Source of the DNA: Kibdelosporangium sp. MJ126-NF4
Lineage (GTDB): Bacteria; Actinomycetota; Actinomycetes; Mycobacteriales; Pseudonocardiaceae
Reading direction: 5' to 3'
DNA: 64,000 bases
Assembly: GCF_000826545.1 (NCBI RefSeq)
Contig: NZ_CDME01000002.1
Location: forward strand, 62,001 to 126,000
Both the position numbers and the translations under genes were made by a program. Shown piece by piece: positions 6,533 to 15,551 of the stretch (positions are counted from its first letter, which is position 1; every line of letters begins with the position of its first letter). The notes under the pieces were generated by a model. That model was not told where the DNA came from. It was given only the letters and a program-made list of their open reading frames with translations, and made no database searches.

Positions 6533-8356
6533 GTGGGGGGAAACGAATTCCTGGTCTTCCCGGACTGTCCGGTCGCGCTGGACGCGCCGGGCGGGAGGAC
6601 TGTTCCGCATGCGTCCGGGCGGCCGTGGCTGGTCGGTGACTGGTCCGATGACGACATCGTCGTGATCAGCGCGGGCACTCGTCGGCTGGCGATTGTCGGT
6701 CAGGCCCGGGTGAACGTCCACGCGGTCGAGCGATCACTCGAGGCGGCCGGGTCGGTCCGCGATCTCGACGCCGTCGTCGGCACGATTCCCGGGAATTTCC
6801 ACCTGATCGCGTCGATCGACGGCCGAACGCGGGTGCAGGGCACGGTATCCACCGTGCGGCAGGTGTTCACCGCGACGATCGTGGGCACGACTGTCGCCGC
6901 CAGCGGCCCCGGGCTGCTCGCAGCCGCGACGGGATCGCGCGTCGACGGGGACGCCCTGGCGTTGCGCCTGGTCCCGGTGGTGCCGTGGCCGCTGTGTTTG
7001 CGCCCGGTGTGGTCGGGTGTCGAGCAGGTCGCGGCCGGGCACTGGCTGGACATCGGCAAGGACGGCATCGGCCGACAGGTGCGGTGGTGGCGTCCACCGG
7101 CGTCGGACATCCCGCTTGCCGAAGCAGCGCAACGGATCCGTGACGCGCTGACGACGGCCGTCGAGCTGCGGGCCGATGGGCACGGCTTGCTCAGCGCCGA
7201 CCTGTCCGGCGGTATGGATTCCACCAGCCTGTGTTTCCTTGTCGCGGGCACCGGTGCGGATCTGGTGATCCACCACCGAAAACCGCTCGATCCGGCCAAC
7301 GACGACGCGTACTGGGGCGACTGGGCGGCGGACCATCTCCCCACCCCTCCGCTGCACCGCCTCCACTCCGATCACACTGCCGCGTGGTACGCGATACGGT
7401 CGCACTGGTACGAGTCAGGTTCCGGTGCGGACGGCCCGTTCCTGTGGGCACGCAACCGGGCGAGCATGGAACAGCTCGCCACGATGATCGCGGCCACCGG
7501 ATCGAAGCGGCACCTGATCGGCATCGGCGGGGACGAACTGTTCAGCGTGCTGCCGTCCTACCTGCGGGCTTTGCTGCGACGCCACCCCGTGAGCAGCATT
7601 CCGATGGTCCACCGCATGCAGGTGTTGAACCGCTGGCGGCTCGGCCCGACCCTACGCGGCCTGACCGACCGCACCACGTTCGCCCGGTCGTTCGCCCACA
7701 CCGCCGACACCCTCACCGCGGGCGCCCCGTCATTGTCGACGCCGCCGCTGGGCTGGCGCGGCACGCTACGAATGCCGCCATGGGCCACACCGGGCGCGGT
7801 CGACATCGTCCGTGACCAGCTGCGGAGTGTCGCGGCGACGGCTGTGGAACCGCTCGACCCGGAACGCGTGCGGCACCAACTCATCGAGGGCGTGATCATC
7901 AGCGGATCCGCGCTGCGGCAACAGAACGCCGTCCTCGCCGAGCACGGCATCGACTGGGCCGCGCCGTACCTGGACACCGCGGTGGTCGAGGCGGCGCTGT
8001 CGGTCCGGATGGAGGACCGGGCCGCACGTGGTGTCTACAAGCCGATCCTGGCGGCGGCCATGCGTGGCGTCGTGCCGGATCCGTTGTTGAACCGGCGAAG
8101 CAAGGGCGAGTTCACCGCCGAGACGTACGACGGCCTGCTGCGCAACAGACGCGCCTTGCTGGAGCTGTGCGACGATCTGCGGCTGGCCCGGCTCGGTCTG
8201 GTCGACGCCGACGCGCTGCGGACCGCGTTGCTGTCGCTCGGCCCGGAATCACACCACCTGAACCCGTTCGAGAGCACGTTGGCGACCGAGATCTGGCTGC
8301 GGTCCCACAAGACCGTGACCTCACCGGTGTCGGTCCGCACGGGAGGAACACGATGA
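6533..8356 (+). CDS. lasC: Lasso cyclase (asparagine synthetase-like macrolactam synthetase)
   Basis: 607 residues. The C-terminal two thirds is an asparagine synthetase fold with the ATP pyrophosphatase loop LSADLSGGMDST (Ser225-Asp229). The N-terminal part resembles a class II glutaminase domain without a catalytic Cys1, as in lasso cyclases. The enzyme adenylates the core Asp side chain and joins it to the freed N-terminal amine, closing the ring around the tail. The start is GTG 6533, six bases after AAAGGA. The same frame is open back through precursor 2, but that stretch has no role here. The stop overlaps the next gene (ATGA). Confidence 0.93.
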   Translation: MGGNEFLVFPDCPVALDAPGGRTVPHASGRPWLVGDWSDDDIVVISAGTRRLAIVGQARVNVHAVERSLEAAGSVRDLDAVVGTIPGNFHLIASIDGRTRVQGTVSTVRQVFTATIVGTTVAASGPGLLAAATGSRVDGDALALRLVPVVPWPLCLRPVWSGVEQVAAGHWLDIGKDGIGRQVRWWRPPASDIPLAEAAQRIRDALTTAVELRADGHGLLSADLSGGMDSTSLCFLVAGTGADLVIHHRKPLDPANDDAYWGDWAADHLPTPPLHRLHSDHTAAWYAIRSHWYESGSGADGPFLWARNRASMEQLATMIAATGSKRHLIGIGGDELFSVLPSYLRALLRRHPVSSIPMVHRMQVLNRWRLGPTLRGLTDRTTFARSFAHTADTLTAGAPSLSTPPLGWRGTLRMPPWATPGAVDIVRDQLRSVAATAVEPLDPERVRHQLIEGVIISGSALRQQNAVLAEHGIDWAAPYLDTAVVEAALSVRMEDRAARGVYKPILAAAMRGVVPDPLLNRRSKGEFTAETYDGLLRNRRALLELCDDLRLARLGLVDADALRTALLSLGPESHHLNPFESTLATEIWLRSHKTVTSPVSVRTGGTR

Positions 8357-8613
8357 CCATCGCACTGACACCGAACGTCACCGCTACTGACAGCGAGGAC
8401 GGCCTGGTGCTGTTGAACGAGAGCACTGGGCGCTACTGGACGCTCAACGGGACCGGCGCGGCCACGCTGCGCCTGCTGTTGGCGGGCAACTCACCGGCCC
8501 AGACCGCGTCCCGGCTCGCCGAGCGGTACCCGGACGCCGTTGACCGGACTCAACGGGACGTCGTCGCGTTGCTGGCCGCGCTGCGCAACGCACGGCTGGT
8601 GACGTCGTCATGA
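8353..8613 (+). CDS. lasB1: Lasso leader-recognition protein (PqqD-like RRE, B1)
   Basis: 86 residues. The PqqD-like pattern VTATDSEDGLVLLNESTGRY, then WTLNGTGAATLRLLLAG is the RiPP recognition element that binds the precursor leader (its Y-P-L-G pattern) and delivers it to the peptidase. ATG 8353 overlaps the cyclase stop, and GGGAGG lies just upstream. In many proteobacterial lasso loci this domain is fused to the peptidase; here it is a separate gene, as is typical of actinobacteria. The 3' end overlaps the next start by four bases. Confidence 0.92.
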   Translation: MTIALTPNVTATDSEDGLVLLNESTGRYWTLNGTGAATLRLLLAGNSPAQTASRLAERYPDAVDRTQRDVVALLAALRNARLVTSS

Positions 8614-9038
8614 CGATGCCGGTCGCCGCCGAGACCACTGTGCCGTTGCCATGGCATCGGCACATCACCGCCCGACTGGCCACCGGATCGGCCCGAGTCC
8701 TGATCCGACTGCGCCCGCGCCGCCTTCGCGTGGTGTTGCGCATGGTCAGTCGCGGCGCCCGCCCGGCCACCGCCGCGCAGGCACTGAGCGCCCGACAGGC
8801 GGTCGTGTCGGTAAGCGTGCGGTGTGCCGGGCAGGGCTGCCTGCAACGCGCCGTGGCCACGGCCCTGTTGTGTCGCCTGGCAGGTGATTGGCCGGACTGG
8901 TGTACGGGCTTTCGCACCCGTCCGTTCCGCGCGCACGCGTGGGTCGAGGCCGAGGGCGGCGCGGTCGGCGAGCCCGGTGACATGCCCCTGTTCCACACCG
9001 TGATCAGTGTCCGGCACCCGGCACGGGAGGCGAGATGA
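8610..9038 (+). CDS. lasB2: Lasso leader peptidase (transglutaminase-like, B2)
   Basis: 142 residues. The transglutaminase-like cysteine protease pattern is clear: Cys77 in GQGCLQRAVATALLCRLAG, His109 in RAHAWVEAEGG, and an acidic residue further on. The enzyme removes the leader after the Thr-x dipeptide so that the new N-terminus can be cyclised. Its length is normal for stand-alone B2 proteins. It is coupled by ATGA overlaps to the genes on both sides. The same peptidase must handle both precursors, including the one with a shifted Asp. Confidence 0.92.
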   Translation: MTMPVAAETTVPLPWHRHITARLATGSARVLIRLRPRRLRVVLRMVSRGARPATAAQALSARQAVVSVSVRCAGQGCLQRAVATALLCRLAGDWPDWCTGFRTRPFRAHAWVEAEGGAVGEPGDMPLFHTVISVRHPAREAR

Positions 9039-10012
9039 CCAGCGACGCCGCAGTGATGGCGCAGAACTTGGGCAAGTCCTATCGGGACGGCGGGACGGCG
9101 GCCGTCGCCGACCTGGACCTGATCGTGCCGGCCGGCGAGATCTTCGGCTTCCTCGGCCCCAACGGCGCGGGCAAGACGACCACGATCGGCCTGCTCGCCA
9201 CCCTGCTGCGGCCGACGTCGGGTACCGCGGAGGTTGCCGGGTACGACGTCGTCGCCGAGCCGGACGAGGTGCGCCGCCGGATCGGACTGGTGTTCCAGGA
9301 GTCCACATTGGATGGTGACTTGACGGCGGCGGAGAACCTGCGGTTCCAGGCCGATCTCTTCGGCATTCCGCGCCGCGCGGCCAAGGTGACCATTGACGCG
9401 CTGCTGGACCTGGTTGACCTGGCCGACCGCCGGGACAATCCGATCCGCACGTTCTCCGGTGGCATGCGTCGGCGGCTGGAGATCGCGCGCGGGCTGCTGC
9501 CGATGCCGCGGGTGCTGTTCCTGGACGAGCCCACCACAGGGCTCGATCCACAGACACGGGTGGCCATCTGGGAGCACCTGCACCGGATGCGGCGGGACTA
9601 CGGCATCACCGTCTTCCTGACCACACATCACTTGGAGGAAGCCGAGAACTGCGACCGGATCGCCATCATCGACCACGCCGTCGTGGTAGCGGAGGGCACG
9701 CCCGCGGAACTCAAGACGGTCGTCGGCGCCGACCTGGTCATCCTGCGCACCGGCGACGACAACGCGGCGACCAGGGCGATCAGGGACAGCTTCGGTATCG
9801 ACGCCACCGCGGACCCGGCCGGCGTGCGGCTGCGGGTCGCGGACGGCGCGGCCTTCGTGCCGCGGCTGTGTGCGCGAATCAGCGTCCCGGTGCATTCCGT
9901 GACTGTCACCCCGCCGACGCTCGACGACGTGTTCCTGCACTACACCGGACGAACCATCCGTGAGGCCGACCTCGGGCCGATGACGCTCGCCGACCTCGCC
10001 GCGAGGAGGTAG
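9035..10012 (+). CDS. ABC exporter ATP-binding protein (DrrA type), lasso peptide export
   Basis: 325 residues. Walker A GPNGAGKTT, Q-loop VFQES, signature FSGGMRRRLE, Walker B VLFLDEPTTGLD and switch His in TTHHLEEAEN are all present, so the ATPase should be active. The C-terminal extension (about 230-325) is of the daunorubicin-resistance DrrA kind. With the membrane protein at 10016 it forms an ABC-2 exporter, most likely for the mature lasso peptides and self-immunity. The start overlaps the peptidase stop. Most described lasso loci use a single fused LasD transporter, so the split form is worth noting. Confidence 0.92.
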   Translation: MTSDAAVMAQNLGKSYRDGGTAAVADLDLIVPAGEIFGFLGPNGAGKTTTIGLLATLLRPTSGTAEVAGYDVVAEPDEVRRRIGLVFQESTLDGDLTAAENLRFQADLFGIPRRAAKVTIDALLDLVDLADRRDNPIRTFSGGMRRRLEIARGLLPMPRVLFLDEPTTGLDPQTRVAIWEHLHRMRRDYGITVFLTTHHLEEAENCDRIAIIDHAVVVAEGTPAELKTVVGADLVILRTGDDNAATRAIRDSFGIDATADPAGVRLRVADGAAFVPRLCARISVPVHSVTVTPPTLDDVFLHYTGRTIREADLGPMTLADLAARR

Positions 10013-10015
10013 ACG

Positions 10016-10897
10016 TTGACCAGCACCGTGACCACGCAGCCGCCGGCCCCCGACCCGATGGCCGGATTCGCCACGGCCCAGCGGCAGAGCCGACTGGCCC
10101 GCGACCTGAACGCGATCAGGCTGCTGTGGCAGCGTGAGATGATCCGGTTGGGCCGCAACCGGTTGCGCATCCTGATGGGTCTGGTCACCCCATTGATGTT
10201 CCTGCTCATCCTGGGCACCGGGCTGACTGCGACGGACATCGTCTCGGCCGGTTTCCGGCAGTACCGGGCGTTTCTGTTCCCCGGCATCCTGGTGATGGCG
10301 GTGCAGGCACCGGCGATCGCGGTGGGGATCTCGATCGTGTGGGACCGGCAGGCGGGCCTGATCCGGCAGATGCTGGTCGCGCCGGTTCGCCGGGTCGCGC
10401 TGGTGACCGGTATCTGCGTCGGCGGCGCCACCACCGGCGCGGTCTACGGCGTGCTCGTGCTGGCCATCTCGTGGGTCGCGGACATCCCGTTCGGACCGAG
10501 GCTGCTGCTGGTTGTCCTGGAACTGCTGCTGGTCGGGCTGATGTTCACGGCGATGGCGGTGCTGGCCGCGGTGTGCATCCGACGCGTCGACACCTTCCAG
10601 ATCGTGGTCGGTCTGTGCATGATGCCGCTGCTGTTCCTGTCCGGCACCATGTTCCCGGCCAACGGATTGCCCGGCTGGCTCGGGATCGCCGTCAATGTCA
10701 ACCCGTTGACCTACGTTGTCGACGCGATCCGGCGCACCTTGCTGCCCGGCACGGCCAGCAACCTCAGCGGCCGCCCCACGAGCCCAGTCCTGTGGGGCTG
10801 GACACCGCCAGTGGGTATGGAGATCGCATTGATCGTGGTACTGACCGGTGTCGCTCTCATGGTGGCTGCTCGTAGGTTTGCCCGCACCGAGTCGTGA
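10016..10897 (+). CDS. ABC-2 exporter permease (DrrB type)
   Basis: 293 residues with about six hydrophobic segments (for example ILMGLVTPLMFLLILGTG and LLFLSGTMFPANGLPGWLGI), the layout of ABC-2 permeases. The start is TTG 10016, four bases after the ATPase stop, with GAGGAGGT ending at the start site. It partners the ATPase at 9035 in the cytoplasmic membrane. It is the last gene of the lasso operon; a bidirectional hairpin follows its stop. Confidence 0.9.
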   Translation: MTSTVTTQPPAPDPMAGFATAQRQSRLARDLNAIRLLWQREMIRLGRNRLRILMGLVTPLMFLLILGTGLTATDIVSAGFRQYRAFLFPGILVMAVQAPAIAVGISIVWDRQAGLIRQMLVAPVRRVALVTGICVGGATTGAVYGVLVLAISWVADIPFGPRLLLVVLELLLVGLMFTAMAVLAAVCIRRVDTFQIVVGLCMMPLLFLSGTMFPANGLPGWLGIAVNVNPLTYVVDAIRRTLLPGTASNLSGRPTSPVLWGWTPPVGMEIALIVVLTGVALMVAARRFARTES

Positions 10898-10903
10898 AAA
10901 CCC

Positions 10904-10941
10904 TCGTAGGTGGTGTTGCGATGAGTCGACACCACCTACGA
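10904..10941. terminator. Bidirectional terminator hairpin
   Basis: TCGTAGGTGGTGT (10904-10916) and ACACCACCTACGA (10929-10941) are exact complements, a 13-bp stem with a 12-base loop. It sits between the convergent lasso permease and the Tat-exported gene. The left flank GTGAAAACCC gives an A-run for the opposite direction. Confidence 0.75.
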
Positions 10942-10957
10942 AGGAGACCAGGACCAG

Positions 10958-11719
10958 TCAGCTCGGGTGGGGGAACGAGTCGAACGCGACGTCCATCTGG
11001 TGTGGAGTCAGTCGATCCCACTGCCGGATCAGGCGTCGCTGGACGTGCTTGTCCAGCGACGGGTTGATCTGGTTGAGCCGCGGCTTGGCCAGTGACTGAG
11101 TGGCCCAGCCCAAGCCGATCAACGGCTCCAGGTCGTTCCACCGCTGCACGTCGATGCCCTGCAACGTCATCGCGCGCACGTACGCGTGCCAGAAGTGCCA
11201 CGCGTTCGTCGGTCTCCCGTCGGGAAACGGGTTCATCATGTGGACCTTGTTCGGGTCGGGCATCCGCGGGTCGTAGAGCACGCCCTCGCCCATGAACAAG
11301 AACGCCCAGGCCAGGCCATCCCGGTTGGACCGGTAGAACTCGTCGAGCTTGGCGAGCTGCAGTCTCGAAAGCAGGGCGAACGCGTCCCGCGCCGGTGCGA
11401 CGACCGTCAGGTAGGCGTTCGGATACGTGCCGTCCGCGCGGGTCTTGCGGTAGAAGCTCATCAGGTCCATGCCCACGCTTTCGAGCGCCGCGTCGACCGC
11501 CGTGTACGCGGCCTTCACGTCGGCCGGGATCTGGTAGGCGAAGGTTTGCTCATAGCTGAACCAGAGTTCGTTCGCCCGGCGGTCTCCCCGCATCCCCGGA
11601 ACGTCCGGAAAGCACCCGTTCTCGGCGCTGGCCGGCAGCCCGCCTGCCGTGGCGAGCCCGACGGCGGCGGCCGCGGTCAATCCCGTTCTCAGCGCCTGCC
11701 GACGGCTGAAGACAGCCAT
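10958..11719 (-). CDS. Tat-exported protein of unknown function
   Basis: 253 residues. The N-terminus MAVFSRRQALRTGLTAAAAV, then GLATAGGLPASA is a twin-arginine signal (SRRxxL), so the protein is exported folded. The mature part has no domain I recognise. It is rich in Trp and aromatic residues near the end (TNAWHFWHAYVRAMTL) and has FMGEGVLYDPRMPDPNKVH in the middle. It is convergent with the lasso operon and transcribed toward it, so it may be unrelated to it. Confidence 0.75.
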   Translation of the reverse strand: MAVFSRRQALRTGLTAAAAVGLATAGGLPASAENGCFPDVPGMRGDRRANELWFSYEQTFAYQIPADVKAAYTAVDAALESVGMDLMSFYRKTRADGTYPNAYLTVVAPARDAFALLSRLQLAKLDEFYRSNRDGLAWAFLFMGEGVLYDPRMPDPNKVHMMNPFPDGRPTNAWHFWHAYVRAMTLQGIDVQRWNDLEPLIGLGWATQSLAKPRLNQINPSLDKHVQRRLIRQWDRLTPHQMDVAFDSFPHPS

Positions 11720-11809
11720 TCGTTGTCCCCCTTGTCGTTGTGGTGTGTCCGCCCGCCGAGGCTAATCAGCCCGTATTCCCGCATTCCTGGGAGTGCGACC
11801 CCAGCGCGG

Positions 11810-12574
11810 TCACGAATCTCGCCGCGTGATCATGAGGAGCCCGGCCCCCAGTGCCGTGATCAGGTAGGCCGCCATGACCGCGAGTGCCCCGAGCGGCGAC
11901 AGGACTGCGGCCGGGTCGGTACCGGCGAGCTGCGATGCCAAGTTCGGCAACAACACCGCGGCGACCCGGTCGTTCCACGGTGACGGCAGCAGCCCCGCCA
12001 GTCCCGGGAGCACGAACACCAGTACGGCGACCGACACGATCGCGCCCGCCGTCGACCGGATCGCCGCACCAAGGCCGAGCCCCACCAGCCCGACCACCAT
12101 CACGAGCAGCCCCAGACCGAACAGGTACGGGATCTTGGCCGAGACCGCGTCGGTGTTCCCCGGGATCGGCCGGTCGCCGATGATCAGCCTGCCGATGAAG
12201 AACATCCCGAACTCGACCACCTGGCCGACCACGAACGTCACCAGCGCGACGACTGGCAGCTTCGCCAGCAGCATCCGACTCCGTTGCGGCACCGCGGTGA
12301 GACTGGTGCGGATCATGCCGGTGGCGTACTCCGCGGTGATCGTGAGGATTGCGAGCACGGCGAGGCACAGTTGCAGAACCGGCGCGATCAGCTCCTCGAA
12401 CGGCGCCGCTTGGAAATTCGCACGCCGATCCGGTGCCAGGTTGTCCCAGCCGCTCACGCCGAGCTGGACGAAGATGCCGCCGACGACCAGCAACAGCACG
12501 GCCACACCGACGATGTAGTAGGTCGACCGCACCGAGCGCAGCTTGACCCATTCGGCGAGGTAGGTGTCCATCAT
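11810..12574 (-). CDS. ABC-2 transporter permease
   Basis: 254 residues with about six membrane helices (YYIVGVAVLLLVVGGIFVQLG near the start, ALAVMAAYLITALGAGLLMI near the end). The N-terminal EWVKLRSVRST is typical of permeases paired with BcrA-like ATPases. It begins inside the ATPase stop (four-base overlap), so the two are one transcript. Likely role: export of a peptide or lipid, or antibiotic immunity. Whether it serves the lasso product cannot be told. Confidence 0.85.
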   Translation of the reverse strand: MMDTYLAEWVKLRSVRSTYYIVGVAVLLLVVGGIFVQLGVSGWDNLAPDRRANFQAAPFEELIAPVLQLCLAVLAILTITAEYATGMIRTSLTAVPQRSRMLLAKLPVVALVTFVVGQVVEFGMFFIGRLIIGDRPIPGNTDAVSAKIPYLFGLGLLVMVVGLVGLGLGAAIRSTAGAIVSVAVLVFVLPGLAGLLPSPWNDRVAAVLLPNLASQLAGTDPAAVLSPLGALAVMAAYLITALGAGLLMITRRDS

Positions 12575-13494
12575 CGGCCGGTCCTCTCGGTCGGGGAGGC
12601 GGCGCGGTACTCCACGCTGTCCGCGGTCAGCTGCAGGTAGGCGTCTTCGAGCGTCGCGTTGCGTGATGCCACTTCGTGGACTGGCAACTGGTGCGCGGCG
12701 GCGAGCTCGCCGACCGCGGCCTGGTCCAACCCGCGCACCGCCAGCCCGCCGTCCGGCTCGACATCCACCGTGGCGCCGGCCGAACGCAGCGCGGTGGTCA
12801 ACTCAGCCGCCCTCGGCGACCGGACGAGCACGCCACGCCGGAAGCGTTCGGCCAGTTCCCGCACGGTGGCGTCGGCGATCAGCCGACCACGGCCGATGAG
12901 CACCAGCCGGTCGGCGGTCAGCTCCATCTCACTCATCAGGTGGCTGGACAGCAACACGGTCCGGCCGTCGTCGGCCAGCGACCGCATCAACTCCCGGATC
13001 CACCGCACGCCGTCCGGATCGAGCCCGTTGACCGGCTCGTCGAACAGGAGCACACCGGGATCGCCGAGCATCGCGGCGGCGATCCCGAGGCGCTGCTTCA
13101 TCCCCAACGAGAACCCGCGGATCCGCCGCCGTGCGACGCTGGCCAGCCCGACCCGTTCCAGCATCGCCACGACTCTGCGGAAGCTGATTCCGTTGCTGCG
13201 GGCTATCCAGCGCAGGTGCTCGACCGCTGTGCGCCCGCCGTGTACCGCGGTCGCGTCCAGCAGGGCACCCACCTCGCCCAACGGCCGCCGGATCGTCCGG
13301 TACACGCGGCCGTTGACCAGCGCCGCGCCGGAGGTGGGCGCGTCGAGGCCAAGGATGACGCGCATCGTCGTGGACTTTCCGGCGCCGTTGGGCCCGAGGA
13401 AGCCGGTCACATGACCGGGCCGGACGGTGAAGGACAGGTCGTCGACGGCCGTGGCCGGGCCGTAGCGTTTGGTCAGGTTCCGTACCTCGATCAT
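12571..13494 (-). CDS. ABC transporter ATP-binding protein (BcrA-like)
   Basis: 307 residues. Walker A GPNGAGKSTT, signature FSLGMKQRLGIA, Walker B VLLFDEPVNGLD and His in LSSHLMSEME are intact. The C-terminal 90 residues form the short domain typical of bacitracin-type exporters. It is the upstream partner of the permease at 11810. It is divergent from a NarL-type sensor kinase (start 13629), a common layout in which the two-component system induces the exporter in response to cell-envelope stress. Confidence 0.9.
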   Translation of the reverse strand: MIEVRNLTKRYGPATAVDDLSFTVRPGHVTGFLGPNGAGKSTTMRVILGLDAPTSGAALVNGRVYRTIRRPLGEVGALLDATAVHGGRTAVEHLRWIARSNGISFRRVVAMLERVGLASVARRRIRGFSLGMKQRLGIAAAMLGDPGVLLFDEPVNGLDPDGVRWIRELMRSLADDGRTVLLSSHLMSEMELTADRLVLIGRGRLIADATVRELAERFRRGVLVRSPRAAELTTALRSAGATVDVEPDGGLAVRGLDQAAVGELAAAHQLPVHEVASRNATLEDAYLQLTADSVEYRAASPTERTGR

Positions 13495-13628
13495 GCGCAG
13501 AACCCTGCCCGGACCGGAGGTGCCCGCACATCTGAGCCATGTCCGAACTTGCCGGGCCGGAATCGGACCACGGTCTGACGGACCCTGGTCTGAGGCGCGG
13601 TGATGATCGGCGCGGATACCCTCGCGGG

Positions 13629-14798
13629 ATGGACGACGCCAGTCCCACGTTCGCGCGACGGCTGCGCCGTGGCCAGCTCGTCGCCATCGACGCGGTGGCG
13701 GCGGTGGGCTACACGGCGGTGTTGATCACGTTCGTGGTGACGCAGCCGGTCGAGGTCGCCGGGCATGTGCCGGTGTGGGCACAGTGTCTGATCGTGGCCG
13801 CGGTGGGGCTTCCGGTGGCGTTGCGCCGGATATGGCCGCTGCCTGTGTTCGGCGTCGTACTGGCGACCACCTTGTTGTCGGTGTTGCTGAACATGGCACG
13901 GGATCCGTTCCTGGCCACGGCGTGCACGCTGTACGTGGTGGCGCTCGACCGCACCCGCAGGTCCTGGGCGCCACGGTTGGCGATCGGCGTTCTCGGCGCG
14001 GCCGGACTGTTCGGGGTGCGGATCAGCGTGACGCCGTTCTGGTGGATGAACGGAATCGGGATGCTGCTTTACGGGGCGGCCGCACTGGGTGGCGCGTGGC
14101 TGCTCGGCCGTGCGGTCCAAGACCATTGGGAGGCAATGGAACTAGCGGCGCGGCGACTGACCGAGCAGGCGGTGACCGAGGAACGGCTGCGAATCGCACG
14201 CGAGTTGCACGACATCGTCGCGCACAGCATGGGCGTGATCGCGGTGAAGGCCAGCGTTGCCAACCACGTGCTGGCCGAACGGCCACCGGAGGCGCACGAC
14301 GCCCTGCGTGTGATCGAGGCGACAAGCCGCGACGCGCTGGCCGAGATGCGGCAGATGCTTGGCCTGCTGCGCGCCGAGGCGGCTGAGGACGGGGTCGCGT
14401 GGGCCCCGCTGCCGGGGCCTGCGGGCCTGCCCGGACTGGCCGCGGCGGCGGAGATGGTGGGTGTCCGCGTCGACATGGACGTGCGAGGCGTGGCGGACCT
14501 GCCGGACGGCTTGGGACGCGCGGTCTACCGGATCGTGCAGGAGGCGCTGACCAACGTGATGAAGCACGCCGCCCCGGCGCACTGCCGGGTCGTGGTCGAC
14601 GCGGACGGCGACGATGTCCGCATCGTAGTGACCGACGACGGGCCCGGCCACCGGTTGTTGCCCACCGCACCCGATGCCGGGCACGGACTGGTCGGCATGC
14701 GGGAACGCGCAGCGCTGTACGGCGGGACGTTCACCGCCGGACCTCGACCGGACCGGGGGTTCGAGGTCGCCATCCGGCTGCCCCACCTGCGCGGCTGA
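13629..14798 (+). CDS. NarL-type membrane sensor histidine kinase (orphan)
   Basis: 389 residues. The N-terminal half has about four or five membrane helices (AIDAVAAVGYTAVLITFVV, LIVAAVGLPVALRR and others). It is followed by a HisKA_3 dimerisation helix with the phospho-acceptor in IARELHDIVAHSMGVI and an HATPase domain (YRIVQEALTNVMKHA, GHGLVGMRERAALYGG). The start is ATG 13629, just upstream of the first helix. No response regulator follows directly; the next gene is a second kinase. The regulator at 4258 is a possible unlinked partner, or both kinases may signal to the regulator at 15548. Confidence 0.88.
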   Translation: MDDASPTFARRLRRGQLVAIDAVAAVGYTAVLITFVVTQPVEVAGHVPVWAQCLIVAAVGLPVALRRIWPLPVFGVVLATTLLSVLLNMARDPFLATACTLYVVALDRTRRSWAPRLAIGVLGAAGLFGVRISVTPFWWMNGIGMLLYGAAALGGAWLLGRAVQDHWEAMELAARRLTEQAVTEERLRIARELHDIVAHSMGVIAVKASVANHVLAERPPEAHDALRVIEATSRDALAEMRQMLGLLRAEAAEDGVAWAPLPGPAGLPGLAAAAEMVGVRVDMDVRGVADLPDGLGRAVYRIVQEALTNVMKHAAPAHCRVVVDADGDDVRIVVTDDGPGHRLLPTAPDAGHGLVGMRERAALYGGTFTAGPRPDRGFEVAIRLPHLRG

Positions 14799-14858
14799 CA
14801 GCCGTAGGTCGGGCCCAGCGAGGCATCGTGGTGGCATGAGGATTGGGGGGTTGGTTCG

Positions 14859-15551
14859 GTGTTGTCCCGATTAGCCAGGCGTTTGGCGGATTTGGCCCTG
14901 GATGGATACAGGAAACACAACGGTGCTCGCGAACTGGCGGCTCGCGAGGACGAAAGGCTGAGGCTGACGAGAGATTTGCACGACGATCTCGGCCCGGCAC
15001 TCGCCGGAGTCCGCCTGCGGCTGGACACCGCCGCGGCGCAACTCGTGCACCAGCCCAGCGCGCAGGGACTGGTCGTGGCTGCTGCCGCGGAGATCGACAG
15101 GATAGTGGCGGACGTGCCCCGGATCGTCCACGGCACGCCGCCGCCTGACCTGGACGTGGGGCTGCCGGACGCGTTGCGGCGCCTGGTGGCCCGAGTCGGC
15201 AGCCGTCGGCCGGTCGTGACGCTCGAACTTCCCGAGCAACGGCCCGAGGTGACCAGCGCCGTTGCGGAGGCGGCGTATCGCATCTCCGCCGAGGCGTTGA
15301 CGAACGCGGTGCGGCATGGGCAAACCAGCCACGTGACGATCCGCCTGATGGTGGCGGGCAACGACATCGTGCTGGAGGTCATCGACGACGGACACGGGAT
15401 CGCCTCGGGCGTCCGACCGCGCCGAGGTGTCGGTCTTGGCTCAATGCGCCACCGAGCCAGGGAGATCGGCGGCTGGTGCGCGGTGTTCTCGCGCGGAGCC
15501 AACCGGAGCGGCACGGTGGTACGCGCGGTGTTGCCCAGAAGTCCCAGATGA
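14859..15551 (+). CDS. Cytoplasmic NarL-type histidine kinase
   Basis: 230 residues with no membrane segment. HisKA_3 motif LTRDLHDDLGPALAGVRLRL carries the phospho-His; the ATPase half has YRISAEALTNAVRHGQTSHV, IDDGHGI and GLGSMRHRAREIGG. The start is GTG 14859 after a G-rich stretch. Its stop overlaps the ATG of the response regulator at 15548, so the pair is a translationally coupled two-component system. The lack of a sensor domain suggests a cytoplasmic or partner-borne signal. Confidence 0.87.
   Translation: MLSRLARRLADLALDGYRKHNGARELAAREDERLRLTRDLHDDLGPALAGVRLRLDTAAAQLVHQPSAQGLVVAAAAEIDRIVADVPRIVHGTPPPDLDVGLPDALRRLVARVGSRRPVVTLELPEQRPEVTSAVAEAAYRISAEALTNAVRHGQTSHVTIRLMVAGNDIVLEVIDDGHGIASGVRPRRGVGLGSMRHRAREIGGWCAVFSRGANRSGTVVRAVLPRSPR

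Noticed and set aside
14836..14874. Twelve-residue frame (MRIGGLVRCCPD) before the cytoplasmic kinase
   Set aside because: No ribosome site, and it overlaps the GTG start of the kinase; too short to support.
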